DNA from: PALSA-1006 sp963733265
GTDB taxonomy: Bacteria > Pseudomonadota > Gammaproteobacteria > Burkholderiales > Gallionellaceae
NCBI GenBank assembly: GCA_963733265.1
Contig: CAVTCF010000003.1
Location: forward strand, 620,001-684,000
Direction: 5' to 3'
Length of the DNA stretch: 64,000 bases
Every line of letters starts with the position of its first letter. Position 1 is the stretch's first letter. Positions 53,543-63,385 of the stretch are shown in pieces. The notes beneath the pieces were generated by a model, which worked only from the letters and a program-made list of their open reading frames with translations, ran no database searches and was not told the origin of the DNA. A program made the position numbers and the translations under genes.

Positions 53543-54835
53543 ATGTCTCAGAAAGATAAGTCACGTTTTGTCAGTTTGATGACGAAGAACACATACGCCA
53601 TGATTTTAGCCGGGGGGCGCGGCAGCCGTTTGCATCAGTTAACGGATTGGCGAGCGAAGCCGGCCGTTCCTTTCGGGGGCAAGTTCCGCATCATCGATTT
53701 CGTTCTGTCAAATTGTGTTAATTCGGGTATTCGCCGTATCGGCGTGGCGACACAATATAAATCGCATAGTTTGCTCCAGCATATTCAGCGTGGATGGAGT
53801 TTTTTGAACGGTAAATTCGGCGAGTTTATCGATGTCTTGCCTGCGCAACAATGGATGCAGGAGTCATGGTATACGGGTACCGCCGATGCGGTGTTCCAGA
53901 ATTTGGATATTTTGCGCGACAGCGATCCCGAATATGTGCTGATCCTGGCGGGGGATCACGTTTACAAAATGGACTACGGCAAGTTGATGGCTTTTCATGT
54001 TGATAAAAATGCCGACATGACGGTGGCCTGCATCGAAGTGCCGGTGAAAGATGCAAAAGCATTCGGTGTGATGGGGGTAAACAGCGAGGCCAGGGTTGTC
54101 AGTTTTACCGAGAAGCCGGCCAATCCTCCTTCGATTCCGGGAAAGCCGGAGGTGGCGCTGGCCAGCATGGGTATTTATGTATTCAATACCAAATTTTTGT
54201 GCGAGCAATTGATTCGTGATGCGGATGACCCCAAATCGAGTCATGATTTTGGCAAGGACATCATCCCGCATTTGATGACCGCCGGTTACCGGGTATTTGC
54301 ACAAAGTTTTGAAGATAGCTGCGTCCGTGATGAGGGGGGAAATTCGTATTGGCGTGATGTGGGGACGATTGATTCCTATTGGGAAGGCAATATGGAACTC
54401 ACCAAGGTGGTTCCGGATTTGAATATGTACGATAAGGAATGGCCAATTTGGACTTATCAGGAGCAATTGCCGCCGGCAAAGTTTGTTTTCGATGATGACG
54501 AACGCCGCGGTATGGCGGTAGATTCTCTGGTGTCGGGCGGTTGTATTATTAGCGGTGCAGCGGTAACCCGATCCCTGCTTTATTCGAATGTGAAAATTCA
54601 CAGCTATAGCAGTGTTGAAGATTCAGTGCTGCTTCCCAATGTGGAGGTCGGGCGCAATGTGAAGCTAAGGCGCGTAGTCGTGGATAAAAATTGCCTCATT
54701 CCCGACGGGTTGGTTGTTGGTTATGATCGGGTTGGAGATGCAAAACGATTCCATGTAACCACTAACGGCATTACGCTGATTACCCCGGATATGCTGGGAC
54801 AGGATATGGGACGGGTTCGCGTTGCAAAGAGTTAA
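53543..54835 (+). CDS. glgC: glucose-1-phosphate adenylyltransferase
   Basis: Makes ADP-glucose, the committed step of glycogen synthesis. Nucleotide loop MILAGGRGSRLHQLTDWRAKPAVPFGGKFRIIDF, LSNCVNSGI, AGDHVYKMDY, FTEKP and the left-handed beta-helix C-terminus (SVLLPNVEVGRNVKLRRVVVDKNCLIP) are conserved. 430 residues. Followed at 54916 by a GH57 gene, with a hairpin in the gap. A glycogen synthase gene (glgA) is not in the window. Confidence 0.96.
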   Translation: MSQKDKSRFVSLMTKNTYAMILAGGRGSRLHQLTDWRAKPAVPFGGKFRIIDFVLSNCVNSGIRRIGVATQYKSHSLLQHIQRGWSFLNGKFGEFIDVLPAQQWMQESWYTGTADAVFQNLDILRDSDPEYVLILAGDHVYKMDYGKLMAFHVDKNADMTVACIEVPVKDAKAFGVMGVNSEARVVSFTEKPANPPSIPGKPEVALASMGIYVFNTKFLCEQLIRDADDPKSSHDFGKDIIPHLMTAGYRVFAQSFEDSCVRDEGGNSYWRDVGTIDSYWEGNMELTKVVPDLNMYDKEWPIWTYQEQLPPAKFVFDDDERRGMAVDSLVSGGCIISGAAVTRSLLYSNVKIHSYSSVEDSVLLPNVEVGRNVKLRRVVVDKNCLIPDGLVVGYDRVGDAKRFHVTTNGITLITPDMLGQDMGRVRVAKS

Positions 54836-54868
54836 AGTATATTTAATTAAGTTTTTTAATAGTTGCTT

Positions 54869-54894
54869 AACATTCCACGGCAACAGGGAATGTT
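54869..54894 (+). promoter_or_regulatory. intercistronic hairpin between glgC and the GH57 gene
   Basis: AACATTCC pairs with GGAATGTT around a 10-nt loop; no T run follows. It may stabilise or process the message rather than terminate it. Confidence 0.4.
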
Positions 54895-54915
54895 GGTAAC
54901 TCAAACGGATTTTTC

Positions 54916-56628
54916 ATGATCAAACCCCTTGATTTGGTTTTCCTCTGGCATATGCATCAGCCGGATTATCGCGATTACAGTACGGGTGATTTCGTGTTGC
55001 CCTGGGTGTATTTGCACGCGATTAAAGATTACTCGGATATGGCTTATCACCTTGAGCAACATCCGGGAGTGAAGGCCGTTGTCAATTTTGTACCGATCCT
55101 GCTGGATCAGTTGGAAGATTACGAACAGCAGTTTGCCAGTGGACAAATCCGCGATCCGCTGCTGCGCCTGTTGATTTGTGAGAATCTGAATGAGATTAGT
55201 GTTGATGAGAGGGAGCTGATTCTGGAGAGTTGTTTCCGCAGTAATCTCAGTAAAATGGTTGCGCCATATCCATCCTACAAACGGCTATTCGATATGTTCA
55301 AGATGATCGAATCGAATGGACAAGTGGCACTGTCATATTTGTCGGGCCAATACATGGCCGACTTGTTGACCTGGTATCATCTGGCCTGGTTTGGCGAGAC
55401 AGTTCGCCGCGAAAATGATGTGCTGATCCAGATGATGAGCAAAGATGAAAACTTTACCTTTGCAGATCGCAAACTCATCTTTGATCTGATCGGTGATGTC
55501 ATCTCCAAAATTATTCCACGCTATCGGAAATTGGCCGAAAGCGGGCAAATCGAAATATCCGCCACGCCGCATTACCATCCTCTGGCACCATTACTTCTGG
55601 ATTTTAAAAGCGCGCGTGAGTGCGAACCGGAAAGCAGTCTGCCGCAGGCGGTGTGTTATCCCGGAGGCAAGACGCGAGTCGAGTCGCATATTCTTTCTAC
55701 TATCAAGAGCCATCATGCGCGTTTTGGTGTTACTCCGCATGGAATATGGCCGGCGGAAGGTGCGGTATCAACTTCCCTGCTGGAAGTTCTGGCGGGACAG
55801 GAGTGTCGTTGGGTTGCGAGCGGGGAAGGCGTATTGGCAAATAGTTTGCGCAAGGTTGGCAGTCTTCCCGATCGATCTAATTATCTGTATCGCCCGTATC
55901 GCTTGCAAGGTGCTGCCAATAGTGTGAACTGCTTCTTTCGGGATGATCGGCTGTCTGATTTGATCGGCTTTGAGTATTCAAATTGGAATGGGAAAGATGC
56001 CTCAAATAATTTTGTGGCGCAGTTAGAGGATATCGCCAATCAGGCAAAAGAGGGTGAAACACCGTTGGTCGGGATTATTCTGGATGGTGAAAATGCCTGG
56101 GAATACTATCCCTACAATGGATACCATTTCCTAAACGATCTCTATACCGCCTTGGAAAGGCACCTGACAATCCGCACAACAACTTATTCGGAATATTTGG
56201 ATGCCTCTGCCCAGGTTGATGCTCTTGGTTTTGCCAAGCCGGGAACGTTGCCGGGTTTGGTTGCGGGAAGTTGGGTGTACGGCACATTCTCAACTTGGAT
56301 TGGCTCGGCCGACAAGAACCATGCGTGGGATCTGTTATGCATGGCCAAGCAGAGCTATGACCGGGTAATGGCTGCCGGACGTTTAAACCCGAATGAGATA
56401 AAAGCTGCCGAGAAACAACTTTCATCCTGTGAGAGTTCAGACTGGTTCTGGTGGTTCGGCGATTACAATCCCTCCGATGCTGTCGGTAGTTTCGACCGCC
56501 TGTACCGTCATAACCTGATGCAACTTTATCGCTTGCTGAATTTACCTGTCCCCGCAAATTTAAACTACCCCATCAGTCAGGGCGGTGGTCAGGCCGAGGG
56601 TGGTGGCACGATGAGGCGAGGCTCCTAA
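54916..56628 (+). CDS. glycoside hydrolase family 57 alpha-glucan enzyme
   Basis: GH57 enzyme acting on alpha-glucan (amylase, amylopullulanase or glucanotransferase). FLWHMHQPDYRD at the N-terminus supplies the first conserved His, and GIWPAEGAVS (from about residue 276) holds the nucleophile Glu; VGIILDGENAWEYYPYNGYHFL carries the acid Asp, and SDWFWWFGDYNP is the C-terminal signature. 570 residues, cytoplasmic. Its place between glgC and malQ points to glycogen or maltodextrin metabolism; the exact specificity cannot be told. Confidence 0.9.
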   Translation: MIKPLDLVFLWHMHQPDYRDYSTGDFVLPWVYLHAIKDYSDMAYHLEQHPGVKAVVNFVPILLDQLEDYEQQFASGQIRDPLLRLLICENLNEISVDERELILESCFRSNLSKMVAPYPSYKRLFDMFKMIESNGQVALSYLSGQYMADLLTWYHLAWFGETVRRENDVLIQMMSKDENFTFADRKLIFDLIGDVISKIIPRYRKLAESGQIEISATPHYHPLAPLLLDFKSARECEPESSLPQAVCYPGGKTRVESHILSTIKSHHARFGVTPHGIWPAEGAVSTSLLEVLAGQECRWVASGEGVLANSLRKVGSLPDRSNYLYRPYRLQGAANSVNCFFRDDRLSDLIGFEYSNWNGKDASNNFVAQLEDIANQAKEGETPLVGIILDGENAWEYYPYNGYHFLNDLYTALERHLTIRTTTYSEYLDASAQVDALGFAKPGTLPGLVAGSWVYGTFSTWIGSADKNHAWDLLCMAKQSYDRVMAAGRLNPNEIKAAEKQLSSCESSDWFWWFGDYNPSDAVGSFDRLYRHNLMQLYRLLNLPVPANLNYPISQGGGQAEGGGTMRRGS

Positions 56629-56702
56629 GTTGGATGCTCAAGTGTTGTCTGATCAACTTGTCGGGGGTAATGCCTGCGCTTCACAATCTGAAAGGGTAGT
56701 TC

Positions 56703-58208
56703 ATGCGTTTCCCGCGTAGCAGTGGCATATTGCTTCATCCTACCTCGTTACCGGGCAAACATGGTTCGGGTGATTTTGGTGCTGCTGCATTTCATTTTGT
56801 TGACTGGCTGGCCGCTGCGGGGCAAAAACTGTGGCAGATACTCCCGCTGGGCGGGATAGGTCCGGGGAACTCGCCCTATATGAGCAGCTCGGCTTTTGCT
56901 GGCAATGTTTTGATGATTGACCTCGATGATTTGCAGGCATACGGATGGCTGAGCCCGGAAGATATTAATGTTCACAAAGGCTTTAAGCCGCAGAGAGTGG
57001 ATTATTCGGTCGTATACCGCTACCGCATGGAAAAACTTCGTATCGCGGCGCGTCGTTTTTTTTCCGATTCCCGGAACCATGATGAGTATTATGCATTTTG
57101 TACCGCGGAGAAATCATGGCTGGATGACTATGCTCTGTTCATGGCGCTGGCGGAAAAATTCGGCTGGCGAGATTGGGCGCACTGGGAGCCGGGTATTGCC
57201 AGACGCGAAAAAAATGCTTTGGAGAAAGCTGCTGTTGAACTGACGCATGAAATCGAATTTTGGAATTTTTGTCAGTGGTGTTTTTTCCGTCAGTGGAAAA
57301 AATTAAAGCAATATGCCAATCAACGCGGTGTTCAAATTATCGGCGACATTCCCATATTTATTGCTTACCAAAGTGCCGAGGTGTGGGCCCGCCAGGATCT
57401 CTTTGAATTGGGCGAGGATCTTTTGCCCGCTGTTATTGCAGGGGTTCCGCCCGACTATTTCAGTTCAACCGGACAGCGCTGGGGTAACCCTTTATACCGC
57501 TGGTCTGAGCATGAGAAAGAAGGGTATGCGTGGTGGATAGAACGCATACGGAAAACAATCGAGTTGGTGGATATCGTCCGCATCGATCATTTTAGGGGAT
57601 TCGCGGGATATTGGGAAATTCCCGCATCCGAACAAACAGCGATCAACGGCAGATGGATGCCCGGACCCGGAGAAAAATTATTCAATGCGGTACAGGCAGC
57701 ATTGGGCAAGTTACCTATCATTGCGGAAGATCTTGGCGTTGTTACCCCGGATGTAGTTGCGCTACTCGAACAATTTCATTTTCCCGGTATGCGCATTCTT
57801 CAATTCGCCTTCGGTGGTGGTTCGGACAATCCCTACCTGCCCCACAATTTCAAATACAATTCGGTCGTGTATGGCGGCACGCACGATAATGACACGGCTA
57901 TCGGCTGGTTCAAAACCGCTTCCCAACACGAACGCACATTTGCCTGCAAATATCTTGGAAGTGATGGCTCGGAAATCAATTGGGACTTGATTCATGCCGC
58001 GTCACAATCGATTGCCGATATTGCAATTCATCCATTCCAGGATGTCTTGGGTTTGGATTCTGAACATCGCATGAATTTGCCCGGCAAGGCCGAGGGGTAT
58101 TGGGAATGGCGATTTACGTGGGATCAAGTCATACCCGAACACTCGGAAAGGTTGTATGAAATGACAGCCGTGCACGGACGCTGTTCTGCGGACAGATTGA
58201 AATTCTAA
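56703..58208 (+). CDS. malQ: 4-alpha-glucanotransferase (amylomaltase)
   Basis: GH77 enzyme that rearranges maltodextrins. RSSGILLHPTSLPGKHGSGDFG, LPLGGIGPGNSPY, IGDIPIFIAYQSAEVW, VRIDHFRGFAGYWEIPA (nucleophile Asp), IIAEDLGVVTPDV (acid/base Glu) and GTHDNDT are present. 501 residues, the usual short bacterial form. Cytoplasmic; would work with the GH57 enzyme and glucokinase on stored glucan. Confidence 0.96.
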   Translation: MRFPRSSGILLHPTSLPGKHGSGDFGAAAFHFVDWLAAAGQKLWQILPLGGIGPGNSPYMSSSAFAGNVLMIDLDDLQAYGWLSPEDINVHKGFKPQRVDYSVVYRYRMEKLRIAARRFFSDSRNHDEYYAFCTAEKSWLDDYALFMALAEKFGWRDWAHWEPGIARREKNALEKAAVELTHEIEFWNFCQWCFFRQWKKLKQYANQRGVQIIGDIPIFIAYQSAEVWARQDLFELGEDLLPAVIAGVPPDYFSSTGQRWGNPLYRWSEHEKEGYAWWIERIRKTIELVDIVRIDHFRGFAGYWEIPASEQTAINGRWMPGPGEKLFNAVQAALGKLPIIAEDLGVVTPDVVALLEQFHFPGMRILQFAFGGGSDNPYLPHNFKYNSVVYGGTHDNDTAIGWFKTASQHERTFACKYLGSDGSEINWDLIHAASQSIADIAIHPFQDVLGLDSEHRMNLPGKAEGYWEWRFTWDQVIPEHSERLYEMTAVHGRCSADRLKF

Positions 58209-58275
58209 TTAATTATATTGTGCAAACTCAAATCAGGGCTGAGTTATAAAACGATCTTTGAAGTCGTGAATTCGT

Positions 58276-59970
58276 TTATTCTTTCAATTCAGAGTAGCAT
58301 ACAAAACAATTTCGTCCTTTTGATTTGGCAGAATACATTGCTTTATCCGCACACCGTAGCAATGACTCCACCGTACTTGCATCTTCCGGATAAGCCGCAA
58401 TGCCAACACTTGCTGAAATGTGATATGCGTTCTCATTATTGACAAAGAAAAATGGACTGGCCATTTCGCCAACGATCTTTTGCGCGATTCGCATTGCCTG
58501 AGCTTTATCACCAATTTCGGGCAGGATTACAGTAAACTCATCCCCACCCAGACGTGAAACGGTATCTGCTTCCCGCAGGCAACTGCCAATGCGAGTGGCT
58601 GCCTCCATTAACAAGGCATCACCGACGGCATGTCCCAAGGCATCGTTAATTTCTTTAAAGTGATCCAGATCGATAAACAGTAACCCGACCGGGAATTTTG
58701 TGCGATGAGCCATCTTGATAGCCTGCCCCAATCGATCATGGAAAAGCCGACGGTTGGGAAGGTTGGTTAGTGGGTCATAATTGGCCTGCCAATGGATTAG
58801 TTCGTCTTTTTCTTTCTGATCCGTAATATCAGAGAATTGAGCGACATAGCGATATACTGTGCCATCCTTGTGATGAAGCACAACAATATTGGTTGCTTTT
58901 ACATATAGGCTGCCATCTTTGTGTCTATCCCAAATCTCTCCTTGCCAGTGGCCTTGGGTATTAATAGACTCCCACATCTTCTTGTAAAACTCTTTGTTAT
59001 GACGCCCGGATTTCATGATTTTGGGGTCTTTTCCAATGACTTCTTCTCTGGCGTGGCCGGTGATGTTGGTGAAAGCCGGATTTACATCGACGATAAGGTT
59101 TTTCTCATCGGTTACCACAATAGCATCAGCGTTTGACAGATATATGGAAGAGGCCAACTTCATTGATTTTTCAGAGTCGTATAAAGCTTCTGACATCCGA
59201 TTAAATGACTGGGTTAGTTTCCCCAACTCATCTTGTCCGTCATGATCCAACTCAATCGGGTGAAATTGTTCCATACTGCCGCTAATTTGCATGGCCTCCA
59301 TTGCCGATTGCAGTTTATAAAGGGGACGACCAAACCTGCGAATAAGCCAACTGATTGAGAAAAACAACAGAATTTGCAGCACAAGCTGCCCGACGATGAG
59401 AAAAAATCTGGTTTGCTGGACCGCGTTAAAATCATCAGTCATGTCGATAGTGATGCTGGCCGCACCATTTACAGAGCCGACTTCAACATGATGGCATGCC
59501 AGACAGTTTGTGCCGCGAAAATTAGTGCTCACAATAAAGGGCTTTACTGTGCGCAATACGGGCACACTTCCATCTTGAATTAATGCGAACTGGGTTTGTT
59601 TGGATGTTATCGCATTGCGATCCATCTCGTCTCTGGCTTGTTCTTCCGGCAGGCCGGGGCCAAACTGGTCCTGCACCTGTTTCGCGCGAATGATACGCAG
59701 CTCTTTCACACCCTCTGAAGCGCCCATCTTCCTGATGAAAAGCTGGCGGTTTGCCGGATCGGAGATACTGCCGGTAACCATTAACATATTCATGCCGTTG
59801 ATCACACCATCGGCTGACACCGAGGCGCGTCTTTTTGCCCCGTCAAGCATTTCTTCTTTGATGAGCCCCATTACCCAGAAATGTGCGAAGGACAGCACAA
59901 CAATTAACATCAACTGAATGGGTATGTTGAGTTTGCTTGCAATGCCGAGCGAGTACCACCAATTCTTCAT
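58276..59970 (-). CDS. diguanylate cyclase with heme-c-type sensor, HAMP and PAS
   Basis: Membrane-bound c-di-GMP synthase of 564 residues. Order: TM1 (about 13-35), a periplasmic domain of the Tll0287/DUF3365 kind containing CLACH (residues 156-160), a CXXCH heme c attachment motif; TM2 (about 186-208); HAMP (RFGRPLYKLQSAMEAMQ); PAS with PAC (about 275-395, VTDEKNLIVDVNPAF, YVAQFSDITDQK); GGDEF (about 398-560) with an intact RLGGDEF active site and RxxD inhibitory site (READ) five residues before. A redox or gas signal at the heme would control c-di-GMP. No cytochrome maturation genes are adjacent. Confidence 0.88.
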   Translation of the reverse strand: MKNWWYSLGIASKLNIPIQLMLIVVLSFAHFWVMGLIKEEMLDGAKRRASVSADGVINGMNMLMVTGSISDPANRQLFIRKMGASEGVKELRIIRAKQVQDQFGPGLPEEQARDEMDRNAITSKQTQFALIQDGSVPVLRTVKPFIVSTNFRGTNCLACHHVEVGSVNGAASITIDMTDDFNAVQQTRFFLIVGQLVLQILLFFSISWLIRRFGRPLYKLQSAMEAMQISGSMEQFHPIELDHDGQDELGKLTQSFNRMSEALYDSEKSMKLASSIYLSNADAIVVTDEKNLIVDVNPAFTNITGHAREEVIGKDPKIMKSGRHNKEFYKKMWESINTQGHWQGEIWDRHKDGSLYVKATNIVVLHHKDGTVYRYVAQFSDITDQKEKDELIHWQANYDPLTNLPNRRLFHDRLGQAIKMAHRTKFPVGLLFIDLDHFKEINDALGHAVGDALLMEAATRIGSCLREADTVSRLGGDEFTVILPEIGDKAQAMRIAQKIVGEMASPFFFVNNENAYHISASVGIAAYPEDASTVESLLRCADKAMYSAKSKGRNCFVCYSELKE

Positions 59971-60122
59971 TCAAAAATATGCCAGAATAACGCTACAATT
60001 TCCGGGCTTTCATGAAATTGTAATTTTGTTTTACGCACAGTAAAGACTGCCTTTTGCAACCGGGTTTTTTACCCATTAAGTAATGGTTACTTCCTTTCAC
60101 AGAAAAGGAAACTGTGCATATT

Positions 60123-60851
60123 CTATATTAATTTAGAGGGGGCAAGCAGGGCGTGCTCAATATAAATATCTACTCCATTCTCAGGCTTGACCCATGCTGC
60201 CGGAATGGGTACTCCTGAACGCCAATCGCTGACTGCCTGTGCTTTGCTGCTTCCCGTGACCAGGAAAATGAGTTGCAGCGTTTCGCTCAAGCGGCGGGCA
60301 CTGAGTGAGATGCGTTGGGGGGGCGGTTTCGGCGCATTCAAAACAATTAATGTGGCAGGAGCATCGGGTGAATATCCTTTTTCTTGATATGGGAATAAAC
60401 TTGCGGTGTGTCCATCTTCGCCAAGCCCAAGAAGAACCAGATCAAATGTTTTTACATTGTTTACTATTTGAGCATATTTTTCAGCCGCGATGGAGATACC
60501 TTGTTCAGTTGGAATAGGATGGATTTGTTCAGGAGGAATTGAGACGTGGTCCAGCCAGGCCAGTGAGGCCATGCGACTATTGCGATCTGCATGTTCGCTT
60601 GGCAGGCATCGCTCATCGCCGTAATAGACATGCCATGAACTCCACGCAGTTTTAGCATTGCGCAGTGCTTCATAAATTTTTTTGGGGGTCGTGCCGCCTG
60701 CCAATACGATGTGAAATGCGCCACGATCACTAATTGCCTGCCGGGCAGCGTTTACAATTTCAGCCACGGCGGCTTGTTCAAGATTGGTCGTGTTTTCAAA
60801 ACTGTGCCAACGGCAAATTTGCGGGAGTTCTTTAGGGTGTAACACAGTCAT
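60123..60851 (-). CDS. pgl: 6-phosphogluconolactonase
   Basis: Hydrolyses 6-phosphogluconolactone. IVLAGGTTPKKIYEAL, WHVYYGDERCLPSEHADRNSRMA and VLLGLGEDGHTASLFPYQ are the active-site blocks of the DevB/SOL family. 242 residues. It is divergent from gnd-zwf-glk with 102 bp between the starts, so all three oxidative pentose-phosphate enzymes are encoded together. Confidence 0.94.
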   Translation of the reverse strand: MTVLHPKELPQICRWHSFENTTNLEQAAVAEIVNAARQAISDRGAFHIVLAGGTTPKKIYEALRNAKTAWSSWHVYYGDERCLPSEHADRNSRMASLAWLDHVSIPPEQIHPIPTEQGISIAAEKYAQIVNNVKTFDLVLLGLGEDGHTASLFPYQEKGYSPDAPATLIVLNAPKPPPQRISLSARRLSETLQLIFLVTGSSKAQAVSDWRSGVPIPAAWVKPENGVDIYIEHALLAPSKLI

Positions 60852-60953
60852 AAGAATCGTCCAATAAAATAGTGGTATCGAGTATGATTCTACGGCGACG
60901 AGGCTTGGTTGAGCAGTTTTTTCGGTCTAAGGATTATTTTAAGGGGAAAAGCA

Positions 60954-61862
60954 ATGCGAATGGCGATGATCGGTTTGGGTAAGATGGGCGGTAATATGGT
61001 GCGTCGCTTGCGTCGTGGGAATATCGAAGTAGTGGGCTTTGACCGGGCGAGCGAAGTGGTGTCTCAACTTGCCAGGGAAGCCGGCATGCTTCCCGCTAGT
61101 TCGGTCGAAGATGCGATATCCAAATTATCCGGTCCGCGCATTGTGTGGTTGATGTTGCCCAGTGGCGAACCCACCGAACAGCAAATTCATGCCCTGATCC
61201 CCCTTTTGCAAAAAGGCGACATCATTGTGGATGGCGGCAATTCAAATTACCACGATAGCCAGCGACGCGGGGCGTTGCTGGCGGAGCAGGGTATAGGTTT
61301 TATGGACTCAGGCACCTCCGGTGGAATTTGGGGGTTGGAGAATGGCTACTGTCTGATGGTGGGGGCTACCGAAGCCGTGGCAAAGACCGTGACACCGATT
61401 TTGCAAGCACTCGCACCCGCGGCAGACAGAGGCTGGGCGCATGTCGGGCCGGTAGGTTCCGGTCACTTCACCAAGATGATACACAACGGTATTGAGTACG
61501 GCATGATGCAGTCCTTCGCCGAAGGGCTGGATTTGCTGCGGGGCAAAAAAGAATTTAATTTGGATTTGGCGCAGATCACCGAGTTGTGGCGCCACAGTTC
61601 GGTCGTGCGCAGTTGGTTGCTCGATTTAACCGCGGAAGCGTTGAAGTCCGATCAACAATTACTGAACATTGCTCCCTTCGTGCCGGATTCTGGCGAGGGT
61701 CGCTGGACGGTGATCGAATCGATAGATCAGGGCGTGGCTGCGCCAGTGCTAACATTGGCGTTACAGATGCGCTTCAACAGCCAAAACCAATCCGGTTACG
61801 GTTACCGTCTGCTTTCCACTATGCGTAATGCTTTCGGCGGCCATGCTATTAAACTGAACTGA
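60954..61862 (+). CDS. gnd: 6-phosphogluconate dehydrogenase, short decarboxylating type
   Basis: Oxidises 6-phosphogluconate to ribulose-5-phosphate and CO2. N-terminal fold MIGLGKMGGNMVRRLRRG, DGGNSNYHDSQRR, MDSGTSGGIWGLENGYCLMVGG-like block, GPVGSGHFTKMIHNGIEYGMMQ (catalytic Lys/Asn). The frame opens at 60909, but the ATG at 60954 after AGGGG is preferred. At 302 residues it belongs to the short YqeC/GntZ-like branch, which lacks the long C-terminal tail of E. coli Gnd. First gene of gnd-zwf-glk. Confidence 0.93.
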   Translation: MRMAMIGLGKMGGNMVRRLRRGNIEVVGFDRASEVVSQLAREAGMLPASSVEDAISKLSGPRIVWLMLPSGEPTEQQIHALIPLLQKGDIIVDGGNSNYHDSQRRGALLAEQGIGFMDSGTSGGIWGLENGYCLMVGATEAVAKTVTPILQALAPAADRGWAHVGPVGSGHFTKMIHNGIEYGMMQSFAEGLDLLRGKKEFNLDLAQITELWRHSSVVRSWLLDLTAEALKSDQQLLNIAPFVPDSGEGRWTVIESIDQGVAAPVLTLALQMRFNSQNQSGYGYRLLSTMRNAFGGHAIKLN

Positions 61863-61875
61863 GCGGAGACAAGTG

Positions 61876-63381
61876 ATGAAAACTCTTGATCCGTGTACCT
61901 TGGTCATTTTTGGAGCCGGCGGGAATCTGGTTCGTCTCAAGTTGATTCCGTCATTATTTGACCTTGAGAAGGCAAATCGGTTGCCTGCGCAAATGGTGAT
62001 TCTGGCCGTGAGCCGGGCGGTAAAAAGTCGCGAACAGTGGATTGAGCAAGTTATCACAATGCTTAAAGCGAAATACCCGCAGGGATTCGAGCCGGCTGTA
62101 TTTGAGCGCTTCAGTCAGCGTTTGCAATATCATTCCAATCCTCCCGACGATAAAGACTCCTATAGAAAATTAAAAGAAACGCTGGAAGATAATCCCGTGT
62201 TCTTTCGTAATGTGGTTTTCTATATGGCCGTTCCTCCTTCCGAGTTTTCGGTCTTCATCGACAATCTTGGAAATCAGGGGTTGCTCGCCGAGAAAAACGG
62301 GTGGCGTCGCGTGGTGATTGAGAAGCCTTTTGGTTACGATTTGCTCAGTGCTCAAACGCTTCAATCCAGTTTGTACCGTCATTTGAACGAGCCGCAAATA
62401 TATCGTATCGACCATTACCTCGGCAAAGGTACGGTACAGAATGTGATGGTGTTCCGCTTCGCAAACATTCTGCTGGAGCCATTGTGGAATCACCACTATA
62501 TCGATCATGTGCAAATAACCCAATCCGAGACTCAGGGGGTGGGCGGGCGAGGCGGCTATTATGAAAGTTCCGGAGCCTTGCGCGATATGATTCAAAGTCA
62601 TCTGTTGCAGTTGATGGCGCTGGTTGCGATGGAGCCACCCGTGACTATGTCGGCGGAACATTTGCGCGACGAGAAAGTGAAAGTATTGAAAGCGATTCGT
62701 CCGATTACACAAAACTCTGTGCATGCTCATTCATTCCGTGCGCAATACACGGCCGGTACTGTTAATGGTCAATCAGTTCCGGGTTATCTGGAAGAAGCGG
62801 ATGTGCCACAAGGCAGCACTACGGAAACTTATGCTGCTGTAAAATTGTTTGTAGATAACTGGCGTTGGGCAGGCGTGCCGTTTTACCTGCGTACCGGCAA
62901 GCGCATGGCAGAAAACAGTTCGGCCGTTTGTATTCGTTTCAAGAATCCACCCCAGGATATGATGCGAAACACGCGGCAGGGGCCGTCGCAGCCAAACTGG
63001 ATCATGCTGGGTATTCAACCGAATGATTGTTTGAAAATGGAAATGCAGGTCAAAGTGCCCGGCCTGGATTTAAACACCCGCACGATCAGTCTGGATGCGA
63101 CTTATCGCAAGGAGGGGGATGAGGATTTCGATGCCTATGCGGGTTTGTTGCTGGATGTGATGCAGGGCGATCATTCGCTGTTCTTGCGTATTGATGAAGT
63201 GGAAGCCGCGTGGCGTGTGGTTGACCCGATACTCAAGGTATGGTCGATGGAACGGGAATTCATAAACGGTTACCAGGCTGGCACTTGGGGGCCGCGCGGT
63301 ACCTATCGCCTGTTTGACGGGGACGATCAGTTTTGGCGCCACTCCTTGAGTCCGGAAGGTGCCGACACACAGGCGTATTAA
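61876..63381 (+). CDS. zwf: glucose-6-phosphate dehydrogenase
   Basis: First enzyme of the oxidative pentose-phosphate route. VIEKPFGYDLLSAQ, RIDHYLGKGTVQNVMVFRFAN (catalytic His) and WRWAGVPFYLRTGKRM are conserved. The cofactor fingerprint reads FGAGGNLVRLKLIPSLF in place of the common G-x-x-G-D-L-A-x-R-K-L, so the loop that chooses NAD or NADP is altered. The frame opens with a GTG at 61873 directly followed by ATG 61876, which is preferred. About 501 residues. Confidence 0.95.
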   Translation: MKTLDPCTLVIFGAGGNLVRLKLIPSLFDLEKANRLPAQMVILAVSRAVKSREQWIEQVITMLKAKYPQGFEPAVFERFSQRLQYHSNPPDDKDSYRKLKETLEDNPVFFRNVVFYMAVPPSEFSVFIDNLGNQGLLAEKNGWRRVVIEKPFGYDLLSAQTLQSSLYRHLNEPQIYRIDHYLGKGTVQNVMVFRFANILLEPLWNHHYIDHVQITQSETQGVGGRGGYYESSGALRDMIQSHLLQLMALVAMEPPVTMSAEHLRDEKVKVLKAIRPITQNSVHAHSFRAQYTAGTVNGQSVPGYLEEADVPQGSTTETYAAVKLFVDNWRWAGVPFYLRTGKRMAENSSAVCIRFKNPPQDMMRNTRQGPSQPNWIMLGIQPNDCLKMEMQVKVPGLDLNTRTISLDATYRKEGDEDFDAYAGLLLDVMQGDHSLFLRIDEVEAAWRVVDPILKVWSMEREFINGYQAGTWGPRGTYRLFDGDDQFWRHSLSPEGADTQAY

Positions 63382-63385
63382 TCAT

